64,000 nt of DNA from Lachnospiraceae bacterium UBA3804 (GTDB lineage Bacteria; Bacillota; Clostridia; Lachnospirales; Lachnospiraceae), in assembly GCA_002368665.1 (NCBI GenBank), contig DFEK01000011.1, positions 1 to 64,000 on the forward strand, given 5' to 3'. Shown one piece after another: positions 49,063 to 57,558 of this stretch. The notes under the pieces were generated by a model that ran no database searches, had not been told where the DNA came from, and saw nothing but the letters and a program-made list of their open reading frames with translations. A program made the position numbers and the translations under genes. Numbering within the stretch: the stretch's first letter is position 1; each line of letters starts with the position of its first letter.

Positions 49063-50340
49063 TTACACTTTTCGAACCAATAGTTCCACCACGAAGCCCC
49101 CGTCATTATAGTATTCCAGGCCTCCGCCCTGTTTCTGCATATAATATTTCACAAGATAAAAACCAAGACCCGAACCCGGCGTTTTGTCCGCGTTACTGCC
49201 GCGGTAATACTTTTCACAGATCAAAGGAAGCTCATCCTCCGGTACTCCGGGGCCGTCGTCCTTGATTCGAATGCGTAAGAATTCCGCTTTCTCCAGTTTA
49301 TCCGAGTCTTTCACGGGCATATCCACACTCAACATATCAAACGATACATGGATATCCGTACCCGCGTATTTATAGGAGTTTCCGACCACATTGTCGATTG
49401 TCTGTTCCATACGGAGGCGGTCTATGCGGATAAGACATCCCGGGATTTCATTCTCCAGAATGATCTTTCCGTACTGTTTTAAGCTTTCCAGGTAATTGAT
49501 GATGATATTGCTGTTCTCTTCGGTCGGATGTACATCCAGTTTCTCAAGATCCTCTAAATTTGCATGCATCATATTGCTGATCAACTGTGAAATGGTATCC
49601 GCTTTCCGGGATATGATATGCACTTTATCCACGGAAAAGCCGGATTCTCCCTGCGCCTCCATAACCTCACAGGTCGCTTTGATGACTGCAACCGGAGTCT
49701 TCACATCATGGCTTAATTCAGTTACCAGTTCCTTCCTTGCCTTCTCGGATTCGATTTCCCGGTTTCTTGCCGCAATCAGCTGCTCGCGCATTAGGTCAAA
49801 TGCCTCGACGAAATTTCCGAAGACATTATTCTTATGAATCGGCAGCGGCTCCTCCAAATTGCCTTTGGCAATCTCTTCCGAGAAATGCTGCAGTTCCTTT
49901 ACCGGTTTCATAAAGTTTCTATGGAAGTATCCGATGATCAGATAACCGAAAATCAAAGCAAATGCCCAAACCAGCACGGTAATTCCGAAGAATCCTCTTT
50001 TGGTCGTTTTATACCGGTTTAATTCATCTGTCCAGGCAACTTTGCCGAAGTACTCTCCGTTCACGGTAAGATCAAGAACAAATGCGGAATTGCGATACGC
50101 CTCCGCAAGTTTCGGGTCGTTAATCTGTGTCGACTCCACAATGATACAGTCAAAGGTATCCTCCATATCCTCGATGGTTTTGCCGTTCTCCAGACTCCGT
50201 TCTATGCGGTGAAGCATATCGTTGTAATACACCAGATCTCTTTGCCTGTAAGCAAACTGCACGTTTAAATACAAAATGCCGAGGAGAAGCAAAATCATAA
50301 CAGTCGTATATGCAATTGTGACACGACTCAGTGCCTTCAT
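49063..50340 (-). CDS. Sensor histidine kinase of the ABC efflux locus
   Basis: 425 residues. TM1 about 9-28, an extracytoplasmic loop of about 85 residues, TM2 about 116-137, HAMP, HisKA with His211 in TELSHDVKTPVAV, and ATPase domain with NVVGNSYKYAG (N), DDGPGVPEDE (G1) and GSGLGFYLV (G2). The medium-sized external loop distinguishes it from BceS-type kinases, which lack one. Lies 11 bases after its regulator. Likely senses the toxic compound or envelope damage handled by the neighbouring ABC system. Confidence 0.9.
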   Translation of the reverse strand: MKALSRVTIAYTTVMILLLLGILYLNVQFAYRQRDLVYYNDMLHRIERSLENGKTIEDMEDTFDCIIVESTQINDPKLAEAYRNSAFVLDLTVNGEYFGKVAWTDELNRYKTTKRGFFGITVLVWAFALIFGYLIIGYFHRNFMKPVKELQHFSEEIAKGNLEEPLPIHKNNVFGNFVEAFDLMREQLIAARNREIESEKARKELVTELSHDVKTPVAVIKATCEVMEAQGESGFSVDKVHIISRKADTISQLISNMMHANLEDLEKLDVHPTEENSNIIINYLESLKQYGKIILENEIPGCLIRIDRLRMEQTIDNVVGNSYKYAGTDIHVSFDMLSVDMPVKDSDKLEKAEFLRIRIKDDGPGVPEDELPLICEKYYRGSNADKTPGSGLGFYLVKYYMQKQGGGLEYYNDGGFVVELLVRKV

Positions 50341-50351
50341 CTTTTACCCTC

Positions 50352-51077
50352 TTATTTCAATTCCAGATAATATCCCGTTCCCCAGACCGTCTTGATCAGT
50401 TTCGGGTCGTTCGGGTTTTCTTCGAGTTTCTCACGAAGTTTCCGGATATGTACATTCAACGTACTGTCCGAGAAAAACGTATCGCCCCAGACCTCATCAA
50501 ATAAAACCTCTTTTTTCACAATCGTGTTCTTATGATTATAAAGGCTGTTCAAAAGCGCAAATTCCTTTGCTTTCAGGGGAATGCGGTTTCCGTTTTGTAC
50601 GACAGACATCGTTGCTTCATCGAGAGCAAATTTCTCATCTACATGTATATGGGAGTGCCCTGCGCTAACCGGACCGTCATGGTCAGAGTTTTCTTCCTTT
50701 ACCTTCTCCATCTGCTCCATACGCTTTAAATTCACTTTTACCTTGGCAAGTAAAACCGATAAGCTGTACGGTTTCTTGACATAATCGTCTCCGCCGATGG
50801 ATAAAGCCACCAGTACATCATCGTCACTTTGGCGCGCCGATACGAAAAGAATCGGAAGCTGCATTTCCTTGCGCAGTTTTTTACAGACTTCAAAGCCGGA
50901 GCCGTCACCCAAATTGATATCCAGCAGAATCAGATCCACCGTATTCTCTTTTAAAAATGCATAGCATTCCTCGCCGCTTTCCACATATGCCGTGGAGACC
51001 TCGAACATGTTGAAATATTCCGCAGTCATTTTGGCAAGTTCCGTTTCGTCATCGACAATCAGACAATTATAATGCAT
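50352..51077 (-). CDS. OmpR-family response regulator of the ABC efflux locus
   Basis: 241 residues. Receiver with VDDE (9-12), phospho-Asp in ILLDINLGDG (near 54) and Lys in VKKPYS; winged-helix domain (about 145-240) with STLNVHIRKLREKLE and TVWGTGYYL. Between them is a longer, His/Asp-rich linker. AAAGGAG ribosome binding site. Candidate targets are the 11-bp direct repeats upstream of the adaptor gene. Confidence 0.92.
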   Translation of the reverse strand: MHYNCLIVDDETELAKMTAEYFNMFEVSTAYVESGEECYAFLKENTVDLILLDINLGDGSGFEVCKKLRKEMQLPILFVSARQSDDDVLVALSIGGDDYVKKPYSLSVLLAKVKVNLKRMEQMEKVKEENSDHDGPVSAGHSHIHVDEKFALDEATMSVVQNGNRIPLKAKEFALLNSLYNHKNTIVKKEVLFDEVWGDTFFSDSTLNVHIRKLREKLEENPNDPKLIKTVWGTGYYLELK

Positions 51078-51120
51078 AAACGAAGCTCCTTTCTCATCAT
51101 CCTATTATACACGAATATGC

Positions 51121-51142
51121 CGGGCGGGAAAACTCCCGCCCG
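51121..51142. other. GC-rich intercistronic hairpin without U-tract
   Basis: Perfect 9-bp stem CGGGCGGGA / TCCCGCCCG around AAAC, between the permease stop and the response regulator. No U-tract on the - strand. A TATAAT (51104-51109, - strand) lies just beyond it. Could be an mRNA processing/stabilising element or protein site that sets different levels of transporter and regulator. Confidence 0.55.
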
Positions 51143-51169
51143 ACAGGTAATTGTTTCTTTTTGCAAACC

Positions 51170-53551
51170 CTACTCTTCCGTAATCATCTTCACCGGCTCA
51201 AGTTTTTTAATCCGATTTCCGTTAATCCACGATACGGCCATTGCGACGGCTACGATCATGAAAACAACCATAATATAATTAAGCGGCGAGATAATGAAAC
51301 TTACCTTTCTGAATCCGAATATGGAAAACATCAGAATGACGATATTGTCTCCAAACAAGGTTGCTATAATGAGTCCAAGCAAGATCCCGATTATAATTGC
51401 CGGTATGTTGGAAAGCATCACCTGCGTTATTAATTGGCTAGAAGTAAAACCAAGTGCTTTGTTGACACCTAAGTTTCTCCACTCTCTTGTAATTCTCGTA
51501 CGGATTAAGAGCGCTTCCGCCAGTCCCACAATGAATGCGGTAACAAACATTACCAAAACTGCCGTAAGTCCCATGGAGGCCTTTAACATCGGGAACAGGC
51601 CGCCCGTTGATGCAAGCTCATCGGTAAGTTCCGTATCCGGATAAATATCTTTAAACTCTTTCTCCAAATCCTCAAAGGTATAACCATTTTTCAGATTCAC
51701 ACAAAACACTACCGTCCCGGGCATTTGTCCGATTCTTTCATAACCTTCTTTACTGATATATCCCATCATCCCCATATTATTAAAGGTCTGCAAAAGTCCC
51801 GTTACTAAATAGGATGCCTCATTCTCACCGTTTTTTACAATAACGGTATCGCCGACTTTTAATCCGAGATTATTGGCGGCAGATGTTGCTACTGCCACTT
51901 CGTTGTCATATAAAGGCCATCTGCCCTCCACCATCTGTTTCGGATTCATGACGGAGGTATCGGAGATTACTCTTGTCGAAAGGCTTTTCGTTTTACTCCC
52001 TTTCTTGTAATCCATGGACAGAAAGGTTTCGTAATGTATCTCATCCACACATTTAAAGGAACGTACCGTTTCACCCATACTAACATCCCCTGAAAAATCC
52101 GCATCGAAAAGATCGATTCCGGATATTGTCAGAAGTGAGTCCACATCCTTGGCAATGTTTTCGTAAATTCCGAATCCCATTGCCGCCGCAAAAGACAGAA
52201 CCGTCATCATGATAATGACACCGATCTGATTCTTAAATTTCCCGAAAGTTTCCTTAAATGCCAGGGTCAAAGCGATCGGATAGTTCGTTTTATCAAAAGG
52301 AAAAACGTTTTTCTTAAAATTATGTGTATTAATTCCCCCTCTTAAGGCATCCAAAACACCGGTCTTTTTATATTCTCTCCCGAGAATCAGAGTAAAGACG
52401 GCAATTATTATGCAGATTCCTATTACCACACCTGCAAATACGACCGGATCCGGTCGCTGATTCCAGGAAAGACCGAGTAAGAAAAGCATGATATACCCGA
52501 TTTTTCCCTGTAAAACAGCTGCAAGAAGCGTTCCCGCAAAACTTCCCGCAAAGGATACGGACAAAAGCTGTACCAGAAGAATAAGCATCAATTCCTTTAC
52601 CGTATAACCGCCGGCTTCCATGATTCCGGTGTTCTTCATATTGTCTATAATGAAATTTTTCACGGAAAAATCAATTACCACCATTGCAACAGAAAGGATA
52701 ATCAATGCAAATACCAGGATAATGGCGATCACGATAAACGGCAGAATCATACCGGCAACCGACATAATACTGGCTGGAATGATATTCACGTTAATACCCG
52801 CCGTATCTTCCGGATGACTTTCCAGATAGGAATTATACCAGAGAATCAGTTCATTCCCGATATCATCCGCAATCCGTTCATCGGTAATTCCTTCTTTCCT
52901 TGCCTTATTGTTAAGCTGTGTTTTAATCAGCTTACTTCTTTCAAGAGCACCGCCGTTTTCAAACTCAATCTGTTCATATAATTTTTCGGAAACATAGACC
53001 AGATAGGTCCCCATATTCATGGGCGATGAATAAATGAAATCCTCATTAAAGCCGGCCACCTTAAACTCATAGATATTTTCTCTGATTTTCAGTTCCATGA
53101 TATCTCCGACTTCAAAATTCGTGGAAAGGGAAATCGGTATAATAATGTCCTTTCCCGACAGCTTCTTTGTATCCACACTGGCCGTTTGGATTTTTCTGTC
53201 TTCTTCATAGGAGGCGATCGCAAAGGGATAATCACCCCAGGAAGTTCCCTCCTTTCTCCATTTGGCCATTCCGTTTAAATACTCATTTTCTTCGTATCCG
53301 TTTAAGTACTCATTTCCCTGAATAATTTCTTCCAGTTTAAAATTCTGCACCGGTTCATCCGTACACAGAATAAGAATATCCGCCCCGTTGATCTTCTCCT
53401 TATCGGTACCCACTACACGGAAGGTTCCTATGAGAAGATTCAGACAGGTAAAAATCAGAAACGCGGAAAGAAATGTCATGATAAAGAAGGCAATCATGTC
53501 GCCCTTCTGCTTTTTCATATTATTTTTTGCAATAAAGAAATAACGATACAT
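51170..53551 (-). CDS. ABC transporter permease, FtsX/MacB type
   Basis: 793 residues. TM1 about 16-38, a large extracytoplasmic domain (about 45-265), three helices (about 270-400 region), further loop and helix near 440-460, a second extracytoplasmic domain, and three C-terminal helices (about 665-785). The two FtsX segments and duplicated MacB periplasmic-core-like domains match the family. Works with the ATPase 1 base upstream and the HlyD-like adaptor, giving a MacAB-like mechanotransmission complex, adapted to a single membrane. Likely substrate: antimicrobial peptide or secreted peptide. Confidence 0.9.
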   Translation of the reverse strand: MYRYFFIAKNNMKKQKGDMIAFFIMTFLSAFLIFTCLNLLIGTFRVVGTDKEKINGADILILCTDEPVQNFKLEEIIQGNEYLNGYEENEYLNGMAKWRKEGTSWGDYPFAIASYEEDRKIQTASVDTKKLSGKDIIIPISLSTNFEVGDIMELKIRENIYEFKVAGFNEDFIYSSPMNMGTYLVYVSEKLYEQIEFENGGALERSKLIKTQLNNKARKEGITDERIADDIGNELILWYNSYLESHPEDTAGINVNIIPASIMSVAGMILPFIVIAIILVFALIILSVAMVVIDFSVKNFIIDNMKNTGIMEAGGYTVKELMLILLVQLLSVSFAGSFAGTLLAAVLQGKIGYIMLFLLGLSWNQRPDPVVFAGVVIGICIIIAVFTLILGREYKKTGVLDALRGGINTHNFKKNVFPFDKTNYPIALTLAFKETFGKFKNQIGVIIMMTVLSFAAAMGFGIYENIAKDVDSLLTISGIDLFDADFSGDVSMGETVRSFKCVDEIHYETFLSMDYKKGSKTKSLSTRVISDTSVMNPKQMVEGRWPLYDNEVAVATSAANNLGLKVGDTVIVKNGENEASYLVTGLLQTFNNMGMMGYISKEGYERIGQMPGTVVFCVNLKNGYTFEDLEKEFKDIYPDTELTDELASTGGLFPMLKASMGLTAVLVMFVTAFIVGLAEALLIRTRITREWRNLGVNKALGFTSSQLITQVMLSNIPAIIIGILLGLIIATLFGDNIVILMFSIFGFRKVSFIISPLNYIMVVFMIVAVAMAVSWINGNRIKKLEPVKMITEE

Positions 53552-53552
53552 T

Positions 53553-54383
53553 TTACCACCCCATGTTCTGAAGGAATGTCTTTAATCGGTAGTGTCTGTC
53601 TTGGGCCTCTTCCATGTTCGGATTCGTCTCATCCTTGTAGTCTCCAAGGTAAGGTCCGATTTCGATTTCGTCGGAGATTACGCCGTCGGCAAGATAGATG
53701 ATGCGGTTTCCACGCTCCGCCGCTTTAAAGGTATGCGTAACCATGACGATACTCTGACCTTTTTGGTTTAGGTCGGACAGGATATTCAGTACATTATCCG
53801 TATTCTGAGAATTCAAAGCACCGGTCGGCTCATCCGCAAAAAGGATTTCCGGCTCATTGATCACGCCTCTGACCACAGCAACTCTCTGCTGCTGTCCGCC
53901 GGAGAGCTGTGTCGGGAATTTGCGAAAATCATTTTCGCTCATATCAACGCTTTCAAGGAGTCCCTTTGCCCTCTTCGTCAGTTCCTTTCGGTTCGTCCAT
54001 TTCAGGAGTCCGCAGACCAAAATATTATCGAGCGCGCTCATGGAATCGTTTAAGTAATTCTGTTGGAAAACAAATCCCACATGGTCTCTTCTGAAGCGAG
54101 CCAGCTTGTCGTTGCTGTATCCGGAGATTTCCTCCTCGATCATTTTACCGGGCTCATCGGGGTCTTCCACATTGTAGTAAATCTTTCCGAGACTCGGACG
54201 GTCCATTCCGGAGAGTGCGTAAAGGAGTGTACTTTTACCGGATCCGGAGTTTCCCATGATGACCGTAAAATCGCCCTTATACACATTGATGTTTAAATTT
54301 TTCAAAACATGCTGCTGCACGGATTCGTTCGAAAATGTTTTGGATAAATCTTTAGCTGAAAGTATGATCTGTTTTGCGTCCAT
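53553..54383 (-). CDS. ABC transporter ATP-binding protein (MacB/LolD type)
   Basis: 276 residues. Walker A GNSGSGKSTLL (near 42-51), Q-loop VFQQNYL, signature LSGGQQQR, Walker B ILFADEPTGAL and H-loop VTHTF are all intact, so it should be active. Subfamily 3.A.1.122-like. The C-terminus has a 25-residue extension with EEAQDRHYRLKTFLQNMGW. Lies 17 bases after the adaptor gene. Confidence 0.95.
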   Translation of the reverse strand: MDAKQIILSAKDLSKTFSNESVQQHVLKNLNINVYKGDFTVIMGNSGSGKSTLLYALSGMDRPSLGKIYYNVEDPDEPGKMIEEEISGYSNDKLARFRRDHVGFVFQQNYLNDSMSALDNILVCGLLKWTNRKELTKRAKGLLESVDMSENDFRKFPTQLSGGQQQRVAVVRGVINEPEILFADEPTGALNSQNTDNVLNILSDLNQKGQSIVMVTHTFKAAERGNRIIYLADGVISDEIEIGPYLGDYKDETNPNMEEAQDRHYRLKTFLQNMGW

Positions 54384-54400
54384 AATGTCCTCGCTTTATT

Positions 54401-55786
54401 TTAATAACCTTTTACTTCCATTCCGTCCTTTAAGTTTGCGTCGCTGTTCCATACCACGGTATCGCCTGCACAAAGTCCGGAAGTTACTTCTATCATATCA
54501 TCATTTCGGATGCCGGTTTCAACTTTTTTCCGGGTTGCTTTCTTATTCTCCACAACGAATACATATGCATCATCATCTTCTTCGTTTAATGCTTCCTTCG
54601 GAATGCTGATGACATCTTCCGCTGCCGCGCAGCTTAATCTGGGCTTTACATCCATGCCAAGGATAATCTCGCCATCGGGATTGTCAAGAAGGATGTCCAC
54701 GCCGATACCGGTTGCAAGGCTTGCATCGGATCCAACCATCTTCTCTACGCGAACCACCTTGCCGGTGTAGTTGTTTCTTCCGATGGTCACTTCTGCGCTC
54801 TGGCCTTCTTTCACACTGACGATATCATATTTGTTGACTGCACATTTGATGATGATGTCGCTGCTGGATTCAATGGTAAAAAGCTGCATGCCGCGTGCCA
54901 CTTCAGCGCCCTCGGTTACGTTAACGGATGTTACGATTCCGTCGAACTCGGCGCGGATACCGTCTCTTAAGCTTTCCAGATTCTTAATGGTCTCTTCTGC
55001 ACTGAGTTCGCTTGCTGCCTTCATGGCTTCCATCTGTTCTTTCTGACCTGCGGTCATGCGTGTTGTTGCCGTTGCTGCCTTCTGGCTGGTCATCTCCGCT
55101 TTATACTCCTTGAAGTTTGCAAGGTCTGTGGAAAGTTTGCTGATTTCTTCCTGAAGTGCAAGAATTTCGCTGTTTGCTTCCTGTGCATAAGCGTTGTTCA
55201 ATGCTTCTTTCTGAAGGTTCTGATATTCTTTCTGAGCGTTCGGATCGGCTGCCTTGTCCATCATGTCGACCTGAAGTCTGACGCCCTCGCCTGCAAGCTT
55301 TGCTTTCTTTTCGGTTAACTGTTTCTGCTTCTCTGCAATTGCAGCTTCCGTATCGGCAATCTGCTTATTTAGAACATCCAGGTTAATCGTTGCTTCATTG
55401 TAAAGAGCCTGTGTACGGTTGCCCATCTCTACGGAGTTTCTGTAATTTCCCAAAGCGGACTGTGCATCATACTCAGCCATTGCAATCAGGTAATCAATTC
55501 GCTCTTCGTCGAAGGAGATTAAAAGATCACCTTTCTTAACCGCATCACCGGGCTTAACATTTATGGTTGCGATTTTACCGTCCACGTTGGCGAAGATGTT
55601 TTCCACTCTGTCGCTTCTAACGGTTCCGTTTAATTCGAGCACCTGGCTGATATCCGTATTCTCTGCCACATAGGAGTTAACCTTTGTGGCTGCGTTTGCG
55701 TAAAGGGAAACTCCCGTAACGCCGAGAACCGCTGCCATCGCAACACCACCGATAATGAAACCTGCTTTCTTTTTAGACTTTTTCAT
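54401..55786 (-). CDS. HlyD/MacA-like membrane-fusion adaptor
   Basis: 461 residues. N-terminal transmembrane anchor (about 6-31), lipoyl/barrel-sandwich halves flanking a long coiled-coil hairpin (about 110-260, rich in Lys/Glu/Gln/Ala), beta-barrel domain (about 300-390, VGRNNYTGKVV-like) and membrane-proximal domain. In Gram-positives such adaptors work with FtsX-type permeases across the wall. First gene of the operon; its start is followed upstream by the regulatory region at 55.8-56.0 kb. Confidence 0.9.
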   Translation of the reverse strand: MKKSKKKAGFIIGGVAMAAVLGVTGVSLYANAATKVNSYVAENTDISQVLELNGTVRSDRVENIFANVDGKIATINVKPGDAVKKGDLLISFDEERIDYLIAMAEYDAQSALGNYRNSVEMGNRTQALYNEATINLDVLNKQIADTEAAIAEKQKQLTEKKAKLAGEGVRLQVDMMDKAADPNAQKEYQNLQKEALNNAYAQEANSEILALQEEISKLSTDLANFKEYKAEMTSQKAATATTRMTAGQKEQMEAMKAASELSAEETIKNLESLRDGIRAEFDGIVTSVNVTEGAEVARGMQLFTIESSSDIIIKCAVNKYDIVSVKEGQSAEVTIGRNNYTGKVVRVEKMVGSDASLATGIGVDILLDNPDGEIILGMDVKPRLSCAAAEDVISIPKEALNEEDDDAYVFVVENKKATRKKVETGIRNDDMIEVTSGLCAGDTVVWNSDANLKDGMEVKGY

Positions 55787-55858
55787 ATGACACCTCTTTC
55801 GTGTTAGTTAATTGTTTACTATTTTGTTATTTGGCTGCGGAACCTTCCTTCACTCATC

Positions 55859-55915
55859 AAAAAACTTCCGTATGCCTTTTGCTGATACTACTGTATCGCA
55901 ATTGCACACGGAAGT
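55859..55915 (-). promoter_or_regulatory. Attenuator-like hairpin upstream of the efflux operon
   Basis: On the - strand ACTTCCGTGTGC pairs with GCATACGGAAGT (12 bp, one G-U), with a nested GATAC/GTATC hairpin in the loop, and is followed by TTTTTT. This is shaped like an intrinsic terminator or attenuator. Alternatively its DNA overlaps a promoter (see the next entry), in which case only one of the two readings holds. Confidence 0.5.
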
Positions 55916-55955
55916 CTTAACCTGCTTCTTGTGTAATTCTTAACTAATCCTTAAT
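55892..55955 (-). promoter_or_regulatory. Candidate promoter and OmpR-type direct repeats for the efflux operon
   Basis: On the - strand: TTAAGA (55915-55920), 17-base spacer, extended -10 TGC-GATACA (55892-55897). Upstream lie two abutting 11-mers, TTAAGgATTAg and TTAAGaATTAc on the - strand (+ coordinates 55934-55955). An 11-bp period is typical for OmpR-family regulators binding as dimers. The rest of the 400-base gap to the toxin gene is AT-rich without further recognised elements. Confidence 0.5.
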
Positions 55956-56134
55956 TGTGGATTTTAACTGTTCCATATTTTTTCAGGACGTCATACGTTG
56001 ATTTTTATACCAATATTTGTTACAGTTTGATTGTTATATTCTTTTGGTTCTTCCGGAGACAGGATTTTGTCTTCTATCCGAATTGAATCTTCAAACTTCC
56101 AAAAATGTTACATAAAAAAACAGTTACAGAACAA

Positions 56135-56180
56135 CAATGATATCATTGCATTTGACAATACATCAATATTGATGTATTGT
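56135..56180 (+). promoter_or_regulatory. Promoter/operator of the toxin-antitoxin operon
   Basis: TTGACA (56152-56157), 17-base spacer, TATTGT (56175-56180). A perfect 26-bp palindrome centred between CATCAATA and its complement fills 56155-56180, exactly from inside the -35 through the -10. A second perfect palindrome CAATGATATCATTG (56135-56148) lies just upstream. This fits autorepression by the HTH antitoxin. The expected start of transcription would fall only 7-9 bases before the ATG, so the leader would be very short. Confidence 0.65.
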
Positions 56181-56193
56181 AGAAAGGAGAAAA

Positions 56194-56520
56194 ATGAATA
56201 TTATCGACTACTGCACTCAGGGAGGCAAGAATCTTATTACGGATTATATCGATACTCTTCCACCGGATGAAAGATTACGTATTTATGATATACGTTTTAT
56301 AATCCGCGAAAAAGGACTGGAGGCTTTTCAAAAGCTTCAGACAAGGCCGTTACGTGGAAAACTATGGGAAATCAAAATAACACAGACCAGAATCATGTAT
56401 ATTATTATTGATTCCGACAATGTTGTGTTTCTGCACATCTGCAAGAAGCAGAAAAATCGTGCCGAAAAGCAGGAACTGAATAAAGCCCTTCAACGAGCAA
56501 AAGAAGGCCACTATATTTGA
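56194..56520 (+). CDS. HigB/RelE-like toxin (phage Gp49-like, DUF891)
   Basis: 108 residues, basic, matching the RelE-fold HigB/Gp49-like group: alternating N-terminal helices, then LRGKLWEIKITQTRIMYIIIDSDNVVFLHICKKQKNRAEKQEL, where Arg/Lys and aromatic residues around the central beta-sheet would act in ribosome-dependent mRNA cleavage. AAAGGAG ahead of ATG. The toxin comes first, as in higBA systems, with the antitoxin 13 bases downstream. No other mobile-element gene is adjacent. Confidence 0.88.
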   Translation: MNIIDYCTQGGKNLITDYIDTLPPDERLRIYDIRFIIREKGLEAFQKLQTRPLRGKLWEIKITQTRIMYIIIDSDNVVFLHICKKQKNRAEKQELNKALQRAKEGHYI

Positions 56521-56533
56521 AAGGAGAAAAACA

Positions 56534-56827
56534 ATGTTTATACAAAGTAATCCCGATAAAGAAAAGAAAATTATTGAAGAATTAATCGCATCCGATGAAG
56601 AGCTCCGTAAACAGCATGAGTTGTTTCTTGCTGAAATGGAATTCAAGCAGGCGCTGATTGATGCCAGGAAAGAGAATAATTTGACACAGAAAGATATCAG
56701 CAAACTTACCGGAATGTCCCAGCAGGCGGTCAGTCGTTTGGAAAGAAAAGGCGGCGGAACGATCGAAACACTGCTTCGTTATCTGCAGTCCATCGGATAT
56801 ACCCTGACCATAAATAAAATTCACTAA
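56534..56827 (+). CDS. HigA-like antitoxin, XRE-family HTH
   Basis: 97 residues. Acidic N-terminal helix region (DKEKKIIEELIASDEELRK), then helix-turn-helix (about 38-90) with LTQKDISKLTGMSQQAVSRLER. Neutralises the toxin and represses the operon. AAAGGAG upstream. Followed by a strong hairpin terminator 6 bases after the stop. Confidence 0.9.
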   Translation: MFIQSNPDKEKKIIEELIASDEELRKQHELFLAEMEFKQALIDARKENNLTQKDISKLTGMSQQAVSRLERKGGGTIETLLRYLQSIGYTLTINKIH

Positions 56828-56832
56828 ATGTT

Positions 56833-56858
56833 AAAGGTGCCGGATGCCCGGCACCTTT
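56833..56858. terminator. Terminator of the toxin-antitoxin operon
   Basis: Perfect 11-bp stem AAAGGTGCCGG / CCGGCACCTTT with loop ATGC. Few Us follow on either strand beyond those in the stem. It also lies at the end of the truncated response regulator remnant on the - strand. Confidence 0.7.
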
Positions 56859-56882
56859 ACTGTCATTAAACGTCTGAAGTTT

Positions 56883-56933
56883 TTATTCCGCAAGCGTTTT
56901 CTCATCGTCAATGATTAAGCAGTCGTATTTCAT
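56883..56933 (-). pseudogene. Truncated response-regulator remnant (first 16 codons)
   Basis: ATG at 56933 after AAGGGGA encodes MKYDCLIIDDEKTLAE and stops. This is the N-terminus of a receiver domain: beta1 plus the acidic DDE pocket. It matches the efflux-locus regulator start (MHYNCLIVDDETELAK) at 10 of 16 positions. The rest of the gene is missing; after the stop the sequence runs into the toxin-antitoxin terminator. It is a deletion or insertion scar 27 bases after the flavin reductase gene. Confidence 0.7.
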
Positions 56934-56960
56934 GGATTCCCCTTTTTCCACTATCGTAAC

Positions 56961-57536
56961 TTACTTTTTCTTCTTAACGGAATAACCGAATTTGCCGAGA
57001 TATTCACCGAGTCCGTAATATTCTCCATGATTATATGCCAAAAGCTTCGCTTTTGCCAAATCGAACTTGCCGTTCTCATCTAAGTACCGATCGTCCACAT
57101 CCGTGCTTACGACTTCCGCGATAAACATATCATGGCTGCCAAGTTCCAGAACCTGTGTCACCTTGCATTCCAGGCTTACCGGGCTTTCTTCAATCCCCGG
57201 TGCTTTGACTTTGACGGAAGGCGTTTTCGTCAGTTTCAGATTGCCCTCCAAAGCAAATTTATCGACTTCCCTGCCGGATTTCACGCCGACATAATCCGTT
57301 ACATAGGCCATGTCTTCCGTGGTCAGATTAATAACAAACTCACCTGTTTTGGTAATATATTCATGGGACAGCCGCGACTTACGGATGGATACGCTTACCA
57401 TCACGGGATCGGAACAGATTGTTCCGGCCCAGGCCGCAGTCATTGCATTATCATGCCCTTCTCCGTCCGTACAGCTTACTATAATTGCCGGAACGGGGTA
57501 CAGCATATTCGACGGTTTCCAATATTGTCTGGACAT
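56961..57536 (-). CDS. Flavin reductase family protein (FMN-binding split barrel)
   Basis: 191 residues from ATG 57536, which has GGAG upstream; a longer frame would run into the palindrome. Matches the DIM6/NTAB group: YPVPAIIVSCTD, NAMTAAWAGTICSDPVMVSVSIRKSRLSH, and C-terminal HGEYYGLGEYLG. Members bind FMN and act as NAD(P)H:flavin reductases or related enzymes; the precise role is unknown. Downstream of thrS, across the 57.6 kb palindrome. Confidence 0.88.
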   Translation of the reverse strand: MSRQYWKPSNMLYPVPAIIVSCTDGEGHDNAMTAAWAGTICSDPVMVSVSIRKSRLSHEYITKTGEFVINLTTEDMAYVTDYVGVKSGREVDKFALEGNLKLTKTPSVKVKAPGIEESPVSLECKVTQVLELGSHDMFIAEVVSTDVDDRYLDENGKFDLAKAKLLAYNHGEYYGLGEYLGKFGYSVKKKK

Positions 57537-57558
57537 AGTTTTCTCTCCGTATATGCAA

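Noticed and set aside
51121..51142. GC hairpin as an intrinsic terminator after the permease
   Set aside because: The stem is strong but no U-tract follows on the coding strand.
56031..56270. A 79-codon + strand frame covering the toxin promoter region
   Set aside because: It runs through the promoter palindromes into the toxin gene in another frame and lacks a ribosome binding site.
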